Source: Parcubacteria group bacterium GW2011_GWB1_37_13
GTDB taxonomy: Bacteria; Patescibacteriota; Minisyncoccia; Phycocordibacterales; UBA9973
Direction: 5' to 3'
Assembly (NCBI GenBank): GCA_000990145.1
Contig: LBSW01000031.1
Span: 1-7,285, forward strand
DNA: 7,285 bases
Made by a program: the position numbers and the translations under genes. Below the pieces are notes generated by a model, which ran no database searches, was not told where the DNA came from, and was given only the letters and a program-made list of their open reading frames with translations. How positions within the stretch are numbered: position 1 is the first letter of the stretch; every line of letters begins with the position of its first letter. Below, one piece after another: positions 1 to 5,727 of the stretch.

Positions 1-165
1 GCTCATACGCCACTTTACTTCCATATCAACCATAGATTTGTCTAAACCCTCTTTGGTGATGTAATAAGCTTTGTCAAAATGCGCATGACAACTGATAAAC
101 CCTCCATTTTTTTTAATGGCTTCCAACATTTGCATTTTTAAATTCCAGGGAGTTTTATTTTCCAT
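1..165 (-). CDS. Amidohydrolase-superfamily protein, N-terminal part (runs off left edge)
   Basis: The first 55 codons, starting at the ATG at 165, are open to the window edge. Residues 21-33 read GGFISCHAHFDKA. This is the HxH metal-binding signature (H27, H29) at the end of the first strand of an amidohydrolase TIM barrel. The HxHxDK form recalls the cytosine deaminase/AtzC branch. Only about 20 residues precede the HxH, so the small N-terminal beta-sandwich of many amidohydrolases is missing. Type II dihydroorotases and adenosine deaminases also start straight into the barrel. The gene begins 4 bases after the stop of the ligase-like gene, so the two are almost certainly co-transcribed. 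No Shine-Dalgarno is visible. With pyr genes nearby, a deaminase or dihydroorotase-like hydrolase acting on a pyrimidine-type ring is a fair guess. The later His, Lys and Asp ligands lie outside the window, so the substrate is unknown. Confidence 0.6.
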   Translation of the reverse strand, partial: MENKTPWNLKMQMLEAIKKNGGFISCHAHFDKAYYITKEGLDKSMVDMEVKWRMS

Positions 166-169
166 ATTT

Positions 170-1015
170 TTATTTCATTCTTTTTAGTTTTTCACTGGCC
201 GCAATGATACGAGTCATACCGATACCGGCGCCGCAACGAGGAAAAAATTTAAGGGATAAAAATTCGTTCAGTTCCTTTTCTGTTCTTTCTTTGCCAAATA
301 AATTAAATAATTGTTTGGCATATTTTCCTTTACTGATAGTATAAAATTCCCTTCTCATTTCTTCCGGATTAGTGCTGCGTTCCGCAGAACCGATGGTTTC
401 ATTGCCATACATTATTACATCTATTTTTTCAGCATAATTTTTATTTCTTCTTCTCATATTCCAAAAAGGAGAGGTATAGGAAGGAAATTCTTTGCAAAAA
501 ACAATAGGCCCAAAATCTTTAAGCATTTTGTTTTCATGTTCTGTTTTCAATTCTTCCACTCCATAATAGTTTTTTAATTCATCGTAAGATTTATGAAAAT
601 ATGTTTTTTTGGCGCCGAAACCTAAATATTCTAAAATTTCAACTTCAAATTTTTCCAGATCTGAAAGTGTTCCTTTCAGTTCAAATTCAAACATCGGAAA
701 TATTATTCGGTGGCGTCCAGGAATTGGTTTTTTTTCATTTCTGAAACTTGTGCTGAGACAAAACACTCCGGGCAATTCCGGTTTGGTTAAAAGTTCATAC
801 TCAAGCCACATCTGTCCTGTTTGTGGCAACGGCCAGACCTGTCCGGCATAATTAAAAGTGGCAACTGTAAGAGGATCTTCGCAAGCGGCTAAAATAGAAA
901 GCCTGTCTTGAGTGTTTACTTCCACGAATCCCTTTTTCAGACAGAATTGGCGCATTTTATTTACAATCTCACTGAAAGCTATAATGTCTTTTTCTCCTAT
1001 GTAATTATTTATCAT
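170..1015 (-). CDS. Class II aminoacyl-tRNA-synthetase-like ligase (AsnA/AsnRS/AspRS-related, catalytic domain only)
   Basis: The 281-residue protein is essentially a bare class IIb catalytic domain. Motif 2 is visible as FRNE (residues 91-94), followed by GRHRIIFPMFEFE at 100-112. Motif 3 is GAGIGMTR at 262-269, ending in the ATP-binding Arg269. DVIMYGNETIGSAER (199-213) corresponds to the substrate-side EIxSGSQR segment of AspRS/AsnRS. There is no N-terminal OB-fold anticodon-binding domain, so it is not a normal tRNA synthetase. Archaeal AsnRS paralogues of similar size act as asparagine synthetase A (aspartate + ATP + ammonia to asparagine via aspartyl-AMP), which is the closest known role. 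ATP-dependent activation of aspartate or a similar carboxylate is therefore likely, while the acceptor is unknown. The gene lies 26 bases after the lyase gene and 4 bases before the amidohydrolase gene. The AT-rich leader has no Shine-Dalgarno. An EpmA- or HisZ-type paralogue is a less likely alternative. Confidence 0.75.
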   Translation of the reverse strand: MINNYIGEKDIIAFSEIVNKMRQFCLKKGFVEVNTQDRLSILAACEDPLTVATFNYAGQVWPLPQTGQMWLEYELLTKPELPGVFCLSTSFRNEKKPIPGRHRIIFPMFEFELKGTLSDLEKFEVEILEYLGFGAKKTYFHKSYDELKNYYGVEELKTEHENKMLKDFGPIVFCKEFPSYTSPFWNMRRRNKNYAEKIDVIMYGNETIGSAERSTNPEEMRREFYTISKGKYAKQLFNLFGKERTEKELNEFLSLKFFPRCGAGIGMTRIIAASEKLKRMK

Positions 1016-1041
1016 ATTATTTTTTTGAGATTAATAAATTT

Positions 1042-2133
1042 TTAATTCTGGTAAAATTTTTCTTTCACTTCTTGATAAGCTTCTCTAAAATTTTTGCCGG
1101 TCCTTACCAGCTTTAGCGCTTCGTCTGTGGCATAAAGTTCAGAACTGCAAGCGTTTTCCAGATTTGTTTTCTTCGTCTCTAAATTTTTTATGACAAGAAT
1201 CATAACTTCTAACGTATCAAGCGCAAGTTTTATTCCTTTCATATATGGTTCTTTGGTAAGTTGAAAATCTCTGTTGTATCCGGCAGGAAGATTTTTGACG
1301 ATATTTTCTATTTGATTTTGATAACCGTTAAAGACAGCGATATTACCCCTGATTAATTCCAAAACATCATAATTTTTCTTCTGTGGCATAATACTTGAAG
1401 CCTGTAAAATTAGATTCTCAAATTTGCCTCTGGAGAAAGCGCAATACATTGGATTGGCTTGAACTTTTCCAAAACCCAATTCTTTAGCGGTAAATCCCCT
1501 ATTCAATCCGAGAGTATTTTCTCCATAACCAGCCGCGGATCCTAGAGGATTTTGGTCTATTATTTTCATAACCGCATCCAAACAAATTAGATCATCTTTT
1601 AAACTGTCACAATAAGACCCGAGCCACATCCCGACTGAACTAGGCATTGCTCTTTGCATATGAGTATAGCCGGGCATTTTTATTTTTCCCTGTTTTTTTA
1701 TTTGCTGTTCTAAACTTTTCGCAAGATTTTCCGTTTCTTTTTTAATTTTGCCAAGTTTTTCCTTGCTAAAAAGCCGAGTCATCGTTAAAGATTGGTCATT
1801 CCTGGAACGACCGGTATGAACTTTTTTGCCAACTTCGCCGCAGTTTTCCGTCAAATACGCTTCAATAGCGGTATGTCCATCTTCTTGTGATTTATCAATT
1901 TTAAATTTTCCATTTTTCCAAAGTGATAAAATTTTATTAAGTCCAGTGATTAAAATACTTAGCTCTTTTTTGTCCAGTATTTTTATTTTATGCAACATTT
2001 TGGCATGAGCCATCGTCCCCTTGATATCGTATGGCAGAAGTTCTAAATCCAGCAGATAATCCACTCCAACAGTGTAATTTTCAACTGTTTGATTTGTTTT
2101 CGTTCCTGTTTTTCTGTCCCATAATTTTTTCAT
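1042..2133 (-). CDS. argH: Argininosuccinate-lyase-family protein, shortened
   Basis: This is a fumarase/aspartase-superfamily lyase that releases fumarate from an aspartate adduct. ASL motifs appear in order: LWDRK near the N-terminus, MAHAKML (41-47), EDGHTAIEAYLTE (84-96), the signature HTGRSRNDQ (106-114), GYTHMQRAMP (155-164, with catalytic-type His158) and the mobile loop SSIMPQKKN (246-254, with catalytic-type Ser247). Catalytic residues are therefore kept. At 363 residues it is about 95 shorter than usual ASLs (about 460). By eye, about 35 residues are missing between SRGKFE (234-239) and the SSIMPQKKN loop. About 60 more are missing at the C-terminus, which stops soon after FREAY (349-353). 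No argG is in view, so arginine synthesis is unproven; another aspartate-adduct substrate is possible. The start follows a terminator-like hairpin and has no Shine-Dalgarno. The ligase-like gene follows 26 bases downstream. Confidence 0.8.
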   Translation of the reverse strand: MKKLWDRKTGTKTNQTVENYTVGVDYLLDLELLPYDIKGTMAHAKMLHKIKILDKKELSILITGLNKILSLWKNGKFKIDKSQEDGHTAIEAYLTENCGEVGKKVHTGRSRNDQSLTMTRLFSKEKLGKIKKETENLAKSLEQQIKKQGKIKMPGYTHMQRAMPSSVGMWLGSYCDSLKDDLICLDAVMKIIDQNPLGSAAGYGENTLGLNRGFTAKELGFGKVQANPMYCAFSRGKFENLILQASSIMPQKKNYDVLELIRGNIAVFNGYQNQIENIVKNLPAGYNRDFQLTKEPYMKGIKLALDTLEVMILVIKNLETKKTNLENACSSELYATDEALKLVRTGKNFREAYQEVKEKFYQN

Positions 2134-2150
2134 GGTTTTATTAGTTATCT

Positions 2151-2176
2151 AAAAAAATAGCTCCATCATTGGAGCT
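2151..2176 (-). terminator. Rho-independent terminator or attenuator hairpin upstream of the lyase gene
   Basis: On the minus strand, the 6-bp perfect stem AGCTCC/GGAGCT (2176-2159) closes a 6-base loop and is followed by A and then seven Ts (2157-2151). The polarity fits termination of minus-strand transcripts only. It lies about 140 bases after the pyrF stop and ends only 17 bases before the lyase ATG. No full promoter fits between it and that gene. It could simply end the pyrDEF transcript, but the loop contains the TGA of the short upstream ORF, so a translating ribosome could interfere with its folding. The stem is short, so efficiency is uncertain. Confidence 0.7.
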
Positions 2177-2270
2177 CTTGGAAACGAAACTTCTTTGCAA
2201 ATAGAAAATTTAAAAAGTAAGGAGTGTTGCAAACTTCAGATGTATAAAATTTTTTCATAGTATTACGCAT
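2166..2270 (-). CDS. Putative 34-aa leader peptide or small protein, Phe-rich
   Basis: A short ORF lies between pyrF and the lyase gene. From the ATG at 2270 it encodes 34 residues; an in-frame second ATG at 2258 would give 30. The peptide begins MRNTMKKFYTSEVC and has six Phe and two Tyr, with residues 17-30 (PYFLNFLFAKKFRF) the most aromatic stretch. The TGA at 2168-2166 lies in the loop of the terminator hairpin. A candidate extended -10 ends 8 bases before the first ATG, the same layout as the gene at 5728. Coding status is unproven, since TTT codons are common by chance in AT-rich DNA. Taken together, promoter, ORF, U-rich stretch and a terminator over the stop codon resemble attenuator leaders such as pheA/pheST or pyrBI. 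An independent small gene with its own terminator is the alternative. Confidence 0.4.
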   Translation of the reverse strand: MRNTMKKFYTSEVCNTPYFLNFLFAKKFRFQELQ

Positions 2271-2278
2271 TGCTTAAA

Positions 2279-2306
2279 AGGATAGCACGTTCAAAACTGC
2301 AAGCAA
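2279..2306 (-). promoter_or_regulatory. Candidate promoter for the leader ORF and lyase operon
   Basis: On the minus strand, TTGCTT (2306-2301) and TATCCT (2284-2279) are separated by 16 bases. TGC immediately precedes the -10, giving an extended -10. Matches are 3/6 for the -35 and 4/6 for the -10. Initiation is predicted near 2273-2271, directly before the ATG at 2270. The resulting RNA would be about 120 nt up to the U-run at 2151, unless read through into the lyase gene. Confidence 0.4.
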
Positions 2307-2318
2307 GTGGAAAACTTT

Positions 2319-3140
2319 CTAAAAAACGCCTTTGTATTCTTGAATTTCGTCGCAAAGTTTTTTGGCTTCTTTTTTGGGATTAGAGCTAAAAATAATACTG
2401 CGGGAAGAATTTATAATAAGGCCTAATCCTTCGCTGTTTAATCCAGCTTTTATCGTCGCCTTCAAGTCCCCTCCTTGAGTCCCAATACCCGGGACAAGAA
2501 AAGTTATATCACCTGCCAGAGAGCGAATTTTTTTCATTTCTTTCGGATAGGTCGCTCCCACCACCAACATACAATTTTTATTTTTATTCCAGTCGCTTTT
2601 TACTTTCATGGCAACAATTTCCCAAAGTGTCATTGTCTTGTCAAACATCGGGTGTTTGACATTTAAGTCTTGAAATTCGGGAGCGCCGGGATTTGAGGTG
2701 CGGCAAAGAATAATGCAACCCTTGTCCTTCCTGTCTAAGAACGGAAGCAAGGCTTCCTTGCCTAAATACGGATGCAGAGTTACAGCGTCAAAACCATACC
2801 AATCAAAAAGAGAATCAACGTATCCCTGATTGGTGTTGCCAATATCCGCTCGCTTGCAATCGCAAATTAAAAATATGTCGGGATGCTTCTGATGTAAATA
2901 TTCCATTGTCTGCTTGAGCTCTTTTATTCCCCTATCGCCTCGCGCTTCATAAAAAGCGATATTTGCTTTGAAAGCCGCCGCATATTCGTGCGTTTCTTCT
3001 ATAATCCATTTGTTAAATTCAAACTGCGGAAATTCTTTTTTTAGAAATTGTTTTGGAATTTTCGCAAAATCCGCATCCAATCCGACACAAAGCAGAGAAT
3101 TTATCTTTTTGGCTCTTTGGTTGTATTTATCAACAATCAT
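2319..3140 (-). CDS. pyrF: Orotidine 5'-phosphate decarboxylase
   Basis: This cytoplasmic TIM-barrel enzyme converts OMP to UMP, the last step of de novo UMP synthesis. The 273 residues carry CVGLDAD (18-24), the upstream lysine Lys58 in FKANIAFYE, and the catalytic DxKxxD array Asp94-Lys96-Asp99 in LICDCKRADIGNT. Later come TLHPYLG (121-127), RTSNPGA (147-153), VVGATYPKEM (193-202) and the phosphate-binding LVPGIGTQGGD (215-225). Length and motifs fit the longer group-2 (mycobacterial-type) PyrF rather than the roughly 230-residue E. coli type. The start ATG overlaps the pyrE stop in an ATGA (3140-3137), which supports translational coupling, and no Shine-Dalgarno is present. The stop is TAG. 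It is the last gene of the pyrDEF unit. Confidence 0.94.
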   Translation of the reverse strand: MIVDKYNQRAKKINSLLCVGLDADFAKIPKQFLKKEFPQFEFNKWIIEETHEYAAAFKANIAFYEARGDRGIKELKQTMEYLHQKHPDIFLICDCKRADIGNTNQGYVDSLFDWYGFDAVTLHPYLGKEALLPFLDRKDKGCIILCRTSNPGAPEFQDLNVKHPMFDKTMTLWEIVAMKVKSDWNKNKNCMLVVGATYPKEMKKIRSLAGDITFLVPGIGTQGGDLKATIKAGLNSEGLGLIINSSRSIIFSSNPKKEAKKLCDEIQEYKGVF

Positions 3141-3769
3141 TTTTTAAGTTTATTTCTTTCTAGAAATTTTTTTCCGTGGCCGAATTTGGTGTTAATAGGA
3201 ATTCCAGCTTTGCAAAGCGGGCATTTTTTTTCATCATACGAAGGAATCTTGAAAATTTCGAGCGAAAAAAATGGCGCGCCAATAGTTTTAGAGTTCACTA
3301 ATTTTGGATCCCGATTTATCATCACAGAAACAGCGATTATTTTTCCTCCGGCTTTTTTCACGCTGTCAATCACTTTTTTTACCGAACTGCCGGTAGTGGT
3401 GCTGTCTTCCACCACCAGAACACGCTTGCCTCGGACTAAGGCGTCATATCCGCGCTTGAATACTTGTTCGTTTTCTGGAGTTTTTTCCGTAAATGCGCTC
3501 AAGATTTCTCGATTGGAAATTTTGCTTAAATGATAAGCGGTCCATTGAGAAAATGGAATTCCAGCAACAGCCGGAGATACAACAACTTCAATGTTTTTAT
3601 TTTTAAATTTGAGAGCGAATAGCTTCCCAATTTCCGATACATATTTAGTATAAGGAAGAAGAGCGTCTTTGTTGATATAAGAAGGCATATGTCTGCCTGA
3701 AGTCCCCACCAAGTGGCTGTTTTCAATAATCGCTCCAGTGCTTTTCAAAATAGCGATAATATTTTTCAT
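3137..3769 (-). CDS. pyrE: Orotate phosphoribosyltransferase
   Basis: The enzyme joins orotate and PRPP to give OMP and pyrophosphate. Its 210 residues contain a type I phosphoribosyltransferase fold. The PRPP-binding motif is RVLVVEDSTTTGSSV at 116-130, with the acidic pair Glu121-Asp122. The N-terminal GTSGRHMPSYIN (22-33) corresponds to the TSGxxSxxYID segment of orotate-specific members. The C-terminal tail CPLCKAGIPINTKFGHG (183-199) has a CxxC pair, as seen in some thermophile and archaeal-type OPRTs; metal binding is possible but not shown. The start is 11 bases after the pyrD stop and the stop overlaps pyrF by 4 bases, so it is the middle gene of the operon. Upstream bases include only a weak purine stretch. 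Confidence 0.93.
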   Translation of the reverse strand: MKNIIAILKSTGAIIENSHLVGTSGRHMPSYINKDALLPYTKYVSEIGKLFALKFKNKNIEVVVSPAVAGIPFSQWTAYHLSKISNREILSAFTEKTPENEQVFKRGYDALVRGKRVLVVEDSTTTGSSVKKVIDSVKKAGGKIIAVSVMINRDPKLVNSKTIGAPFFSLEIFKIPSYDEKKCPLCKAGIPINTKFGHGKKFLERNKLKK

Positions 3770-3780
3770 ATTCTTACATC

Positions 3781-4851
3781 TTATCCTAACTTTTCTTTAA
3801 TATCTCTGGCAAGGTAAGGATTCCACATTGCCCCGGTTGCCGACATTACAATATCCGCCCCCGCTGATCTATATTCAAAGAAATCATCTGGAATCGTTAC
3901 CCCGCCGACACCTATAATAGTGTAAGAATATCCGAATTTTTCACGAAGTCTTTTTAATTTTTTTACCATATCAAGACCCGCCCATTTTATTGCGTGCCCG
4001 CAAACTCCGCTCTGCAATCGCCCTTCTCCGGGAAGCGCCTGATTTCCGTTTTCGTCTACTATTTTCGCGGAAATAGTATTGACGGCAGAAATGCCTTGAA
4101 CTATTGGCGTAATTTTTTTGACAAAATTTTCCAATGCATTTTCGTCTTTAAAATAACCGATTTTAATAATAAGAGGGATGTTTTTTATTTCTTTTTTTAT
4201 GGCTTTCACCACCTTTACACTGTGTTCTGTGTCATAACAAAGAAGATTATCAGTGCCTTCGTTTGGACAACTTAGGTTGACTTCAATTGCTTTTACACCG
4301 CTTTTTTTAAGCATTTTTGCTGTTGAACTAAAATCGTTTATATATTCTTCTATATTTTGCCCTGTCTTTTTTGTCCCTTGAAAAGCGCCGACGAGAATTT
4401 GTCCGGGTCGCATATTTTTTAAAACTTGAGCTATGTCTTTTTGCCAAAATTCCGGGCTAAATGAAGGTACGCCAAATGAATTGGTAATTGAAAGAGGCTT
4501 GCTATATTCATGATTTGCAATTATTTTATTTTCTGCTTTTTCTAAAGTTAAATCTCCCTCAATCTTCACGGATAAAACATTCGGCCAAGGATGACAGGGA
4601 TATTTAATGCCTCGAACTGTTTTATAAGTTACAATGTCAAAACCTTTCTTGAGCGCAGCTTTTACAAATCTTCCATTTATCAGCGGTCCGGCAGGAATGC
4701 CAAAAGGCGAGAAAATTTTGTGGCCAAAGAAATCAAATTGTGGCCCTTTTTTATTGTCTATCACTTTTCCATCAGCAAAAGCCCCAAATGGTCCTTTTTT
4801 AAAATTCTCTTCGTAGGATTTTTTAGGATCATAAAATGGTGTGGAAAGCAT
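3781..4851 (-). CDS. pyrD: Dihydroorotate dehydrogenase, class 1 type
   Basis: This FMN enzyme oxidises dihydroorotate to orotate. The chosen start at 4851 gives 356 residues beginning MLSTPFYD; an in-frame ATG at 4917 would add 22 residues that come from the inverted-repeat region. Visible landmarks are TYKTVRG (75-81, flavin/substrate Lys77), ITNSFGVPS (122-130), EVNLSCPN (190-197) with Cys195 as the class 1 catalytic base (class 2 enzymes have Ser), IIKIGY (228-233), VNTIS (257-261), SGVCGHAIKW (281-290) and the FMN-phosphate segment IIGVGG (312-317) with SATGAMW (337-343). It is about 45 residues longer than the 311-residue Lactococcus class 1A enzyme, with extra N-terminal sequence. No pyrK is adjacent, so a class 1B complex is not supported locally. 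It heads the pyrDEF operon and is divergent from clpP. Confidence 0.92.
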   Translation of the reverse strand: MLSTPFYDPKKSYEENFKKGPFGAFADGKVIDNKKGPQFDFFGHKIFSPFGIPAGPLINGRFVKAALKKGFDIVTYKTVRGIKYPCHPWPNVLSVKIEGDLTLEKAENKIIANHEYSKPLSITNSFGVPSFSPEFWQKDIAQVLKNMRPGQILVGAFQGTKKTGQNIEEYINDFSSTAKMLKKSGVKAIEVNLSCPNEGTDNLLCYDTEHSVKVVKAIKKEIKNIPLIIKIGYFKDENALENFVKKITPIVQGISAVNTISAKIVDENGNQALPGEGRLQSGVCGHAIKWAGLDMVKKLKRLREKFGYSYTIIGVGGVTIPDDFFEYRSAGADIVMSATGAMWNPYLARDIKEKLG

Positions 4852-4857
4852 GTTGGT

Positions 4858-4886
4858 ATAGTAGCATATAAAAATGTAAGTGAAAG
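4858..4886 (-). promoter_or_regulatory. pyrD promoter with leaderless geometry
   Basis: On the minus strand, TGC-TACTAT (4866-4858) is an extended -10 whose last base lies 6 bases before the ATG at 4851. Initiation would fall at or next to the start codon. The hexamer 17 bases upstream, CTTTCA (4886-4881), is a poor -35 (3/6) and lies inside the inverted-repeat arm, so a factor bound to that arm could control this promoter. Confidence 0.55.
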
Positions 4887-4979
4887 TAACAGAAAAAATG
4901 ACTACGGAGGCTGACAAGCCGAGTCTTGAGCAAAAATTCAGCAGAATTTTATGCGGGCATTTTTTCTGTTACTTTCACT
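4879..4979. repeat. Perfect 22-bp inverted repeat between pyrD and clpP
   Basis: The arm at 4879-4900 is the exact reverse complement of the arm at 4958-4979, with a 57-base centre (4901-4957). Each arm reads outward toward its gene as CATTTTTTCTG followed by TTACTTTCACT. The centre holds a second small hairpin, AAAATTC/GAATTTT (4933-4950). Both predicted promoters lie at the outer edges, so most of the element is probably not transcribed. This suggests a DNA-level role: paired operators, a cruciform, or a remnant of a tiny inverted-repeat element. No clear target-site duplication flanks it. The left arm ends 27 bases from the pyrD ATG, the right arm 43 bases from the clpP ATG. Confidence 0.9.
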
Positions 4980-4987
4980 GGAATGAT

Positions 4988-5016
4988 TTGATTTAGAAAT
5001 AAAACAGGTGTATTAT
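4988..5016 (+). promoter_or_regulatory. clpP promoter with leaderless geometry
   Basis: TTGATT (4988-4993, 4/6) and TATTAT (5011-5016, 5/6) are separated by 17 bases, a good sigma-70-type promoter. Six bases separate the -10 from the ATG at 5023, so the transcript should start at the A of the ATG. The GGGAG just before the ATG has no room to act as a Shine-Dalgarno. The right arm of the inverted repeat ends 8 bases upstream of the -35. Confidence 0.65.
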
Positions 5017-5022
5017 CGGGAG

Positions 5023-5643
5023 ATGTTAATACCAACGGTCATAGAGAAAAGTCAGTTTGGAGAAAGGGCTTATGATATTTATTCACGGCTTTTACGAGAA
5101 CGCATTATCTTTTTAGGTGGACCGATTGATGATCATACTGCTAATATTATTATTGCTCAGCTCCTTTTTCTTGAATCGGAAGATAGTAAAAAGGATATTT
5201 TTCTTTATATAAACTCCCCCGGCGGATCAGTCACCTCCACAATGGCCATAGTTGACACGATGAACCACGTTCGTCCTGATGTTTCCACTTTTTGCGTCGG
5301 TCTTGCCGCTTCCGGCGGGGCAATTATTCTCTCCGCGGGCAAGAAGGGCAAACGATACATATTGCCAAATGCTGAAGTTATGATTCACCAACCAATGGGC
5401 GGAGTGGAAGGTCAAGCAACGGATATCGCAATTACAGCGAAGCATATTTTGAAGACAAGGGATAATTTAAATAAGCTTCTGGCAAAAAACACCGGAAAAT
5501 CTCTCTCTCAAGTGGAAAAAGACGTAGAAAGAGATTTCTTTATGGATTCTGGAGAAGCCAAAAATTATGGAATAGTTGACGAAATAGTCACCAAATCCAA
5601 GTCCAAAGTTTCAATCACTCAAATCGACAAAACTATTGTTTAA
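5023..5643 (+). CDS. clpP: ATP-dependent Clp protease proteolytic subunit
   Basis: ClpP is the serine-protease subunit that forms a barrel of two heptamer rings and degrades proteins fed by ClpX- or ClpC-type AAA+ unfoldases in the cytoplasm. The 206 residues start [20 protein letters not shown], the canonical ClpP N-terminus, with no long propeptide. The triad is Ser97 in GLAASGG (93-99), His122 in MIHQPMGG (120-127) and Asp171 in [11 protein letters not shown] (169-179). The oxyanion-side SPGGSV is at 65-70. The residue after the nucleophile is Gly98, where many ClpPs have Met (AASMG). The start at 5023 is preferred over an in-frame GTG at 5008, since homologues begin MLIPTV and the predicted transcript starts there. 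No clpX follows, and no convincing terminator is seen downstream. Confidence 0.97.
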   Translation: MLIPTVIEKSQFGERAYDIYSRLLRERIIFLGGPIDDHTANIIIAQLLFLESEDSKKDIFLYINSPGGSVTSTMAIVDTMNHVRPDVSTFCVGLAASGGAIILSAGKKGKRYILPNAEVMIHQPMGGVEGQATDIAITAKHILKTRDNLNKLLAKNTGKSLSQVEKDVERDFFMDSGEAKNYGIVDEIVTKSKSKVSITQIDKTIV

Positions 5644-5710
5644 TCAAGAGTTAAAGAAAAAAGTGGCGATAATAACTTATCCACATAAAAGTACTTTTTC
5701 TGATTTTCAA

Positions 5711-5719
5711 TGTTATAAT
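5711..5719 (+). promoter_or_regulatory. Promoter of the surface-protein gene (perfect extended -10)
   Basis: TGTTATAAT is a full-consensus extended -10 that ends 8 bases before the ATG at 5728, so the leader is at most a couple of bases. No good -35 lies at 16-18 bases upstream (GTACTT or TACTTT at best), as is common for extended -10 promoters. The rest of the 84-base spacer after clpP is AT-rich and includes the palindrome AAAAGTACTTTT (5687-5698). Confidence 0.6.
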
Positions 5720-5727
5720 ACATTGAT

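Noticed and set aside
2134..2318. T-box or PyrR-type riboswitch in the pyrF-argH gap
   Set aside because: There is no T-box AGGGTGGNACCGCG motif or specifier-loop layout, and no recognisable PyrR anti-antiterminator; only the short ORF plus hairpin is supported.
3137..3140. TGA read as Gly (code 25), as in some CPR groups
   Set aside because: pyrE ends normally at TGA in the ATGA overlap, and no gene here needs an in-frame TGA to be full length.
4852..4917. Upstream in-frame ATG giving pyrD a 22-residue hydrophobic N-terminal extension (apparent membrane anchor)
   Set aside because: The extension is the translation of the inverted-repeat arm and the predicted promoter. The catalytic class is class 1, which is soluble, and the ATG at 4851 sits 6 bases after a -10.
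4866..4992. Target-site duplication marking the 101-bp inverted repeat as a MITE
   Set aside because: No matching direct repeat of useful length flanks the two arms, so mobility is not supported from this window alone.
5008..5022. GTG start for clpP, five codons upstream
   Set aside because: It overlaps the -10 hexamer, and ClpP homologues begin MLIPTV at the ATG at 5023.
5677..5685. Perfect DnaA-box-like TTATCCACA after clpP
   Set aside because: A single 9-mer with no cluster, AT-rich unwinding element or dnaA/dnaN nearby; it can arise by chance in AT-rich DNA.
5656..5701. Terminator after clpP from the AGAAAAAAGT/ACTTTTTCT pairing
   Set aside because: The stem is almost all A-U with a bulge and a long loop, and no U-tract follows a GC-rich stem.
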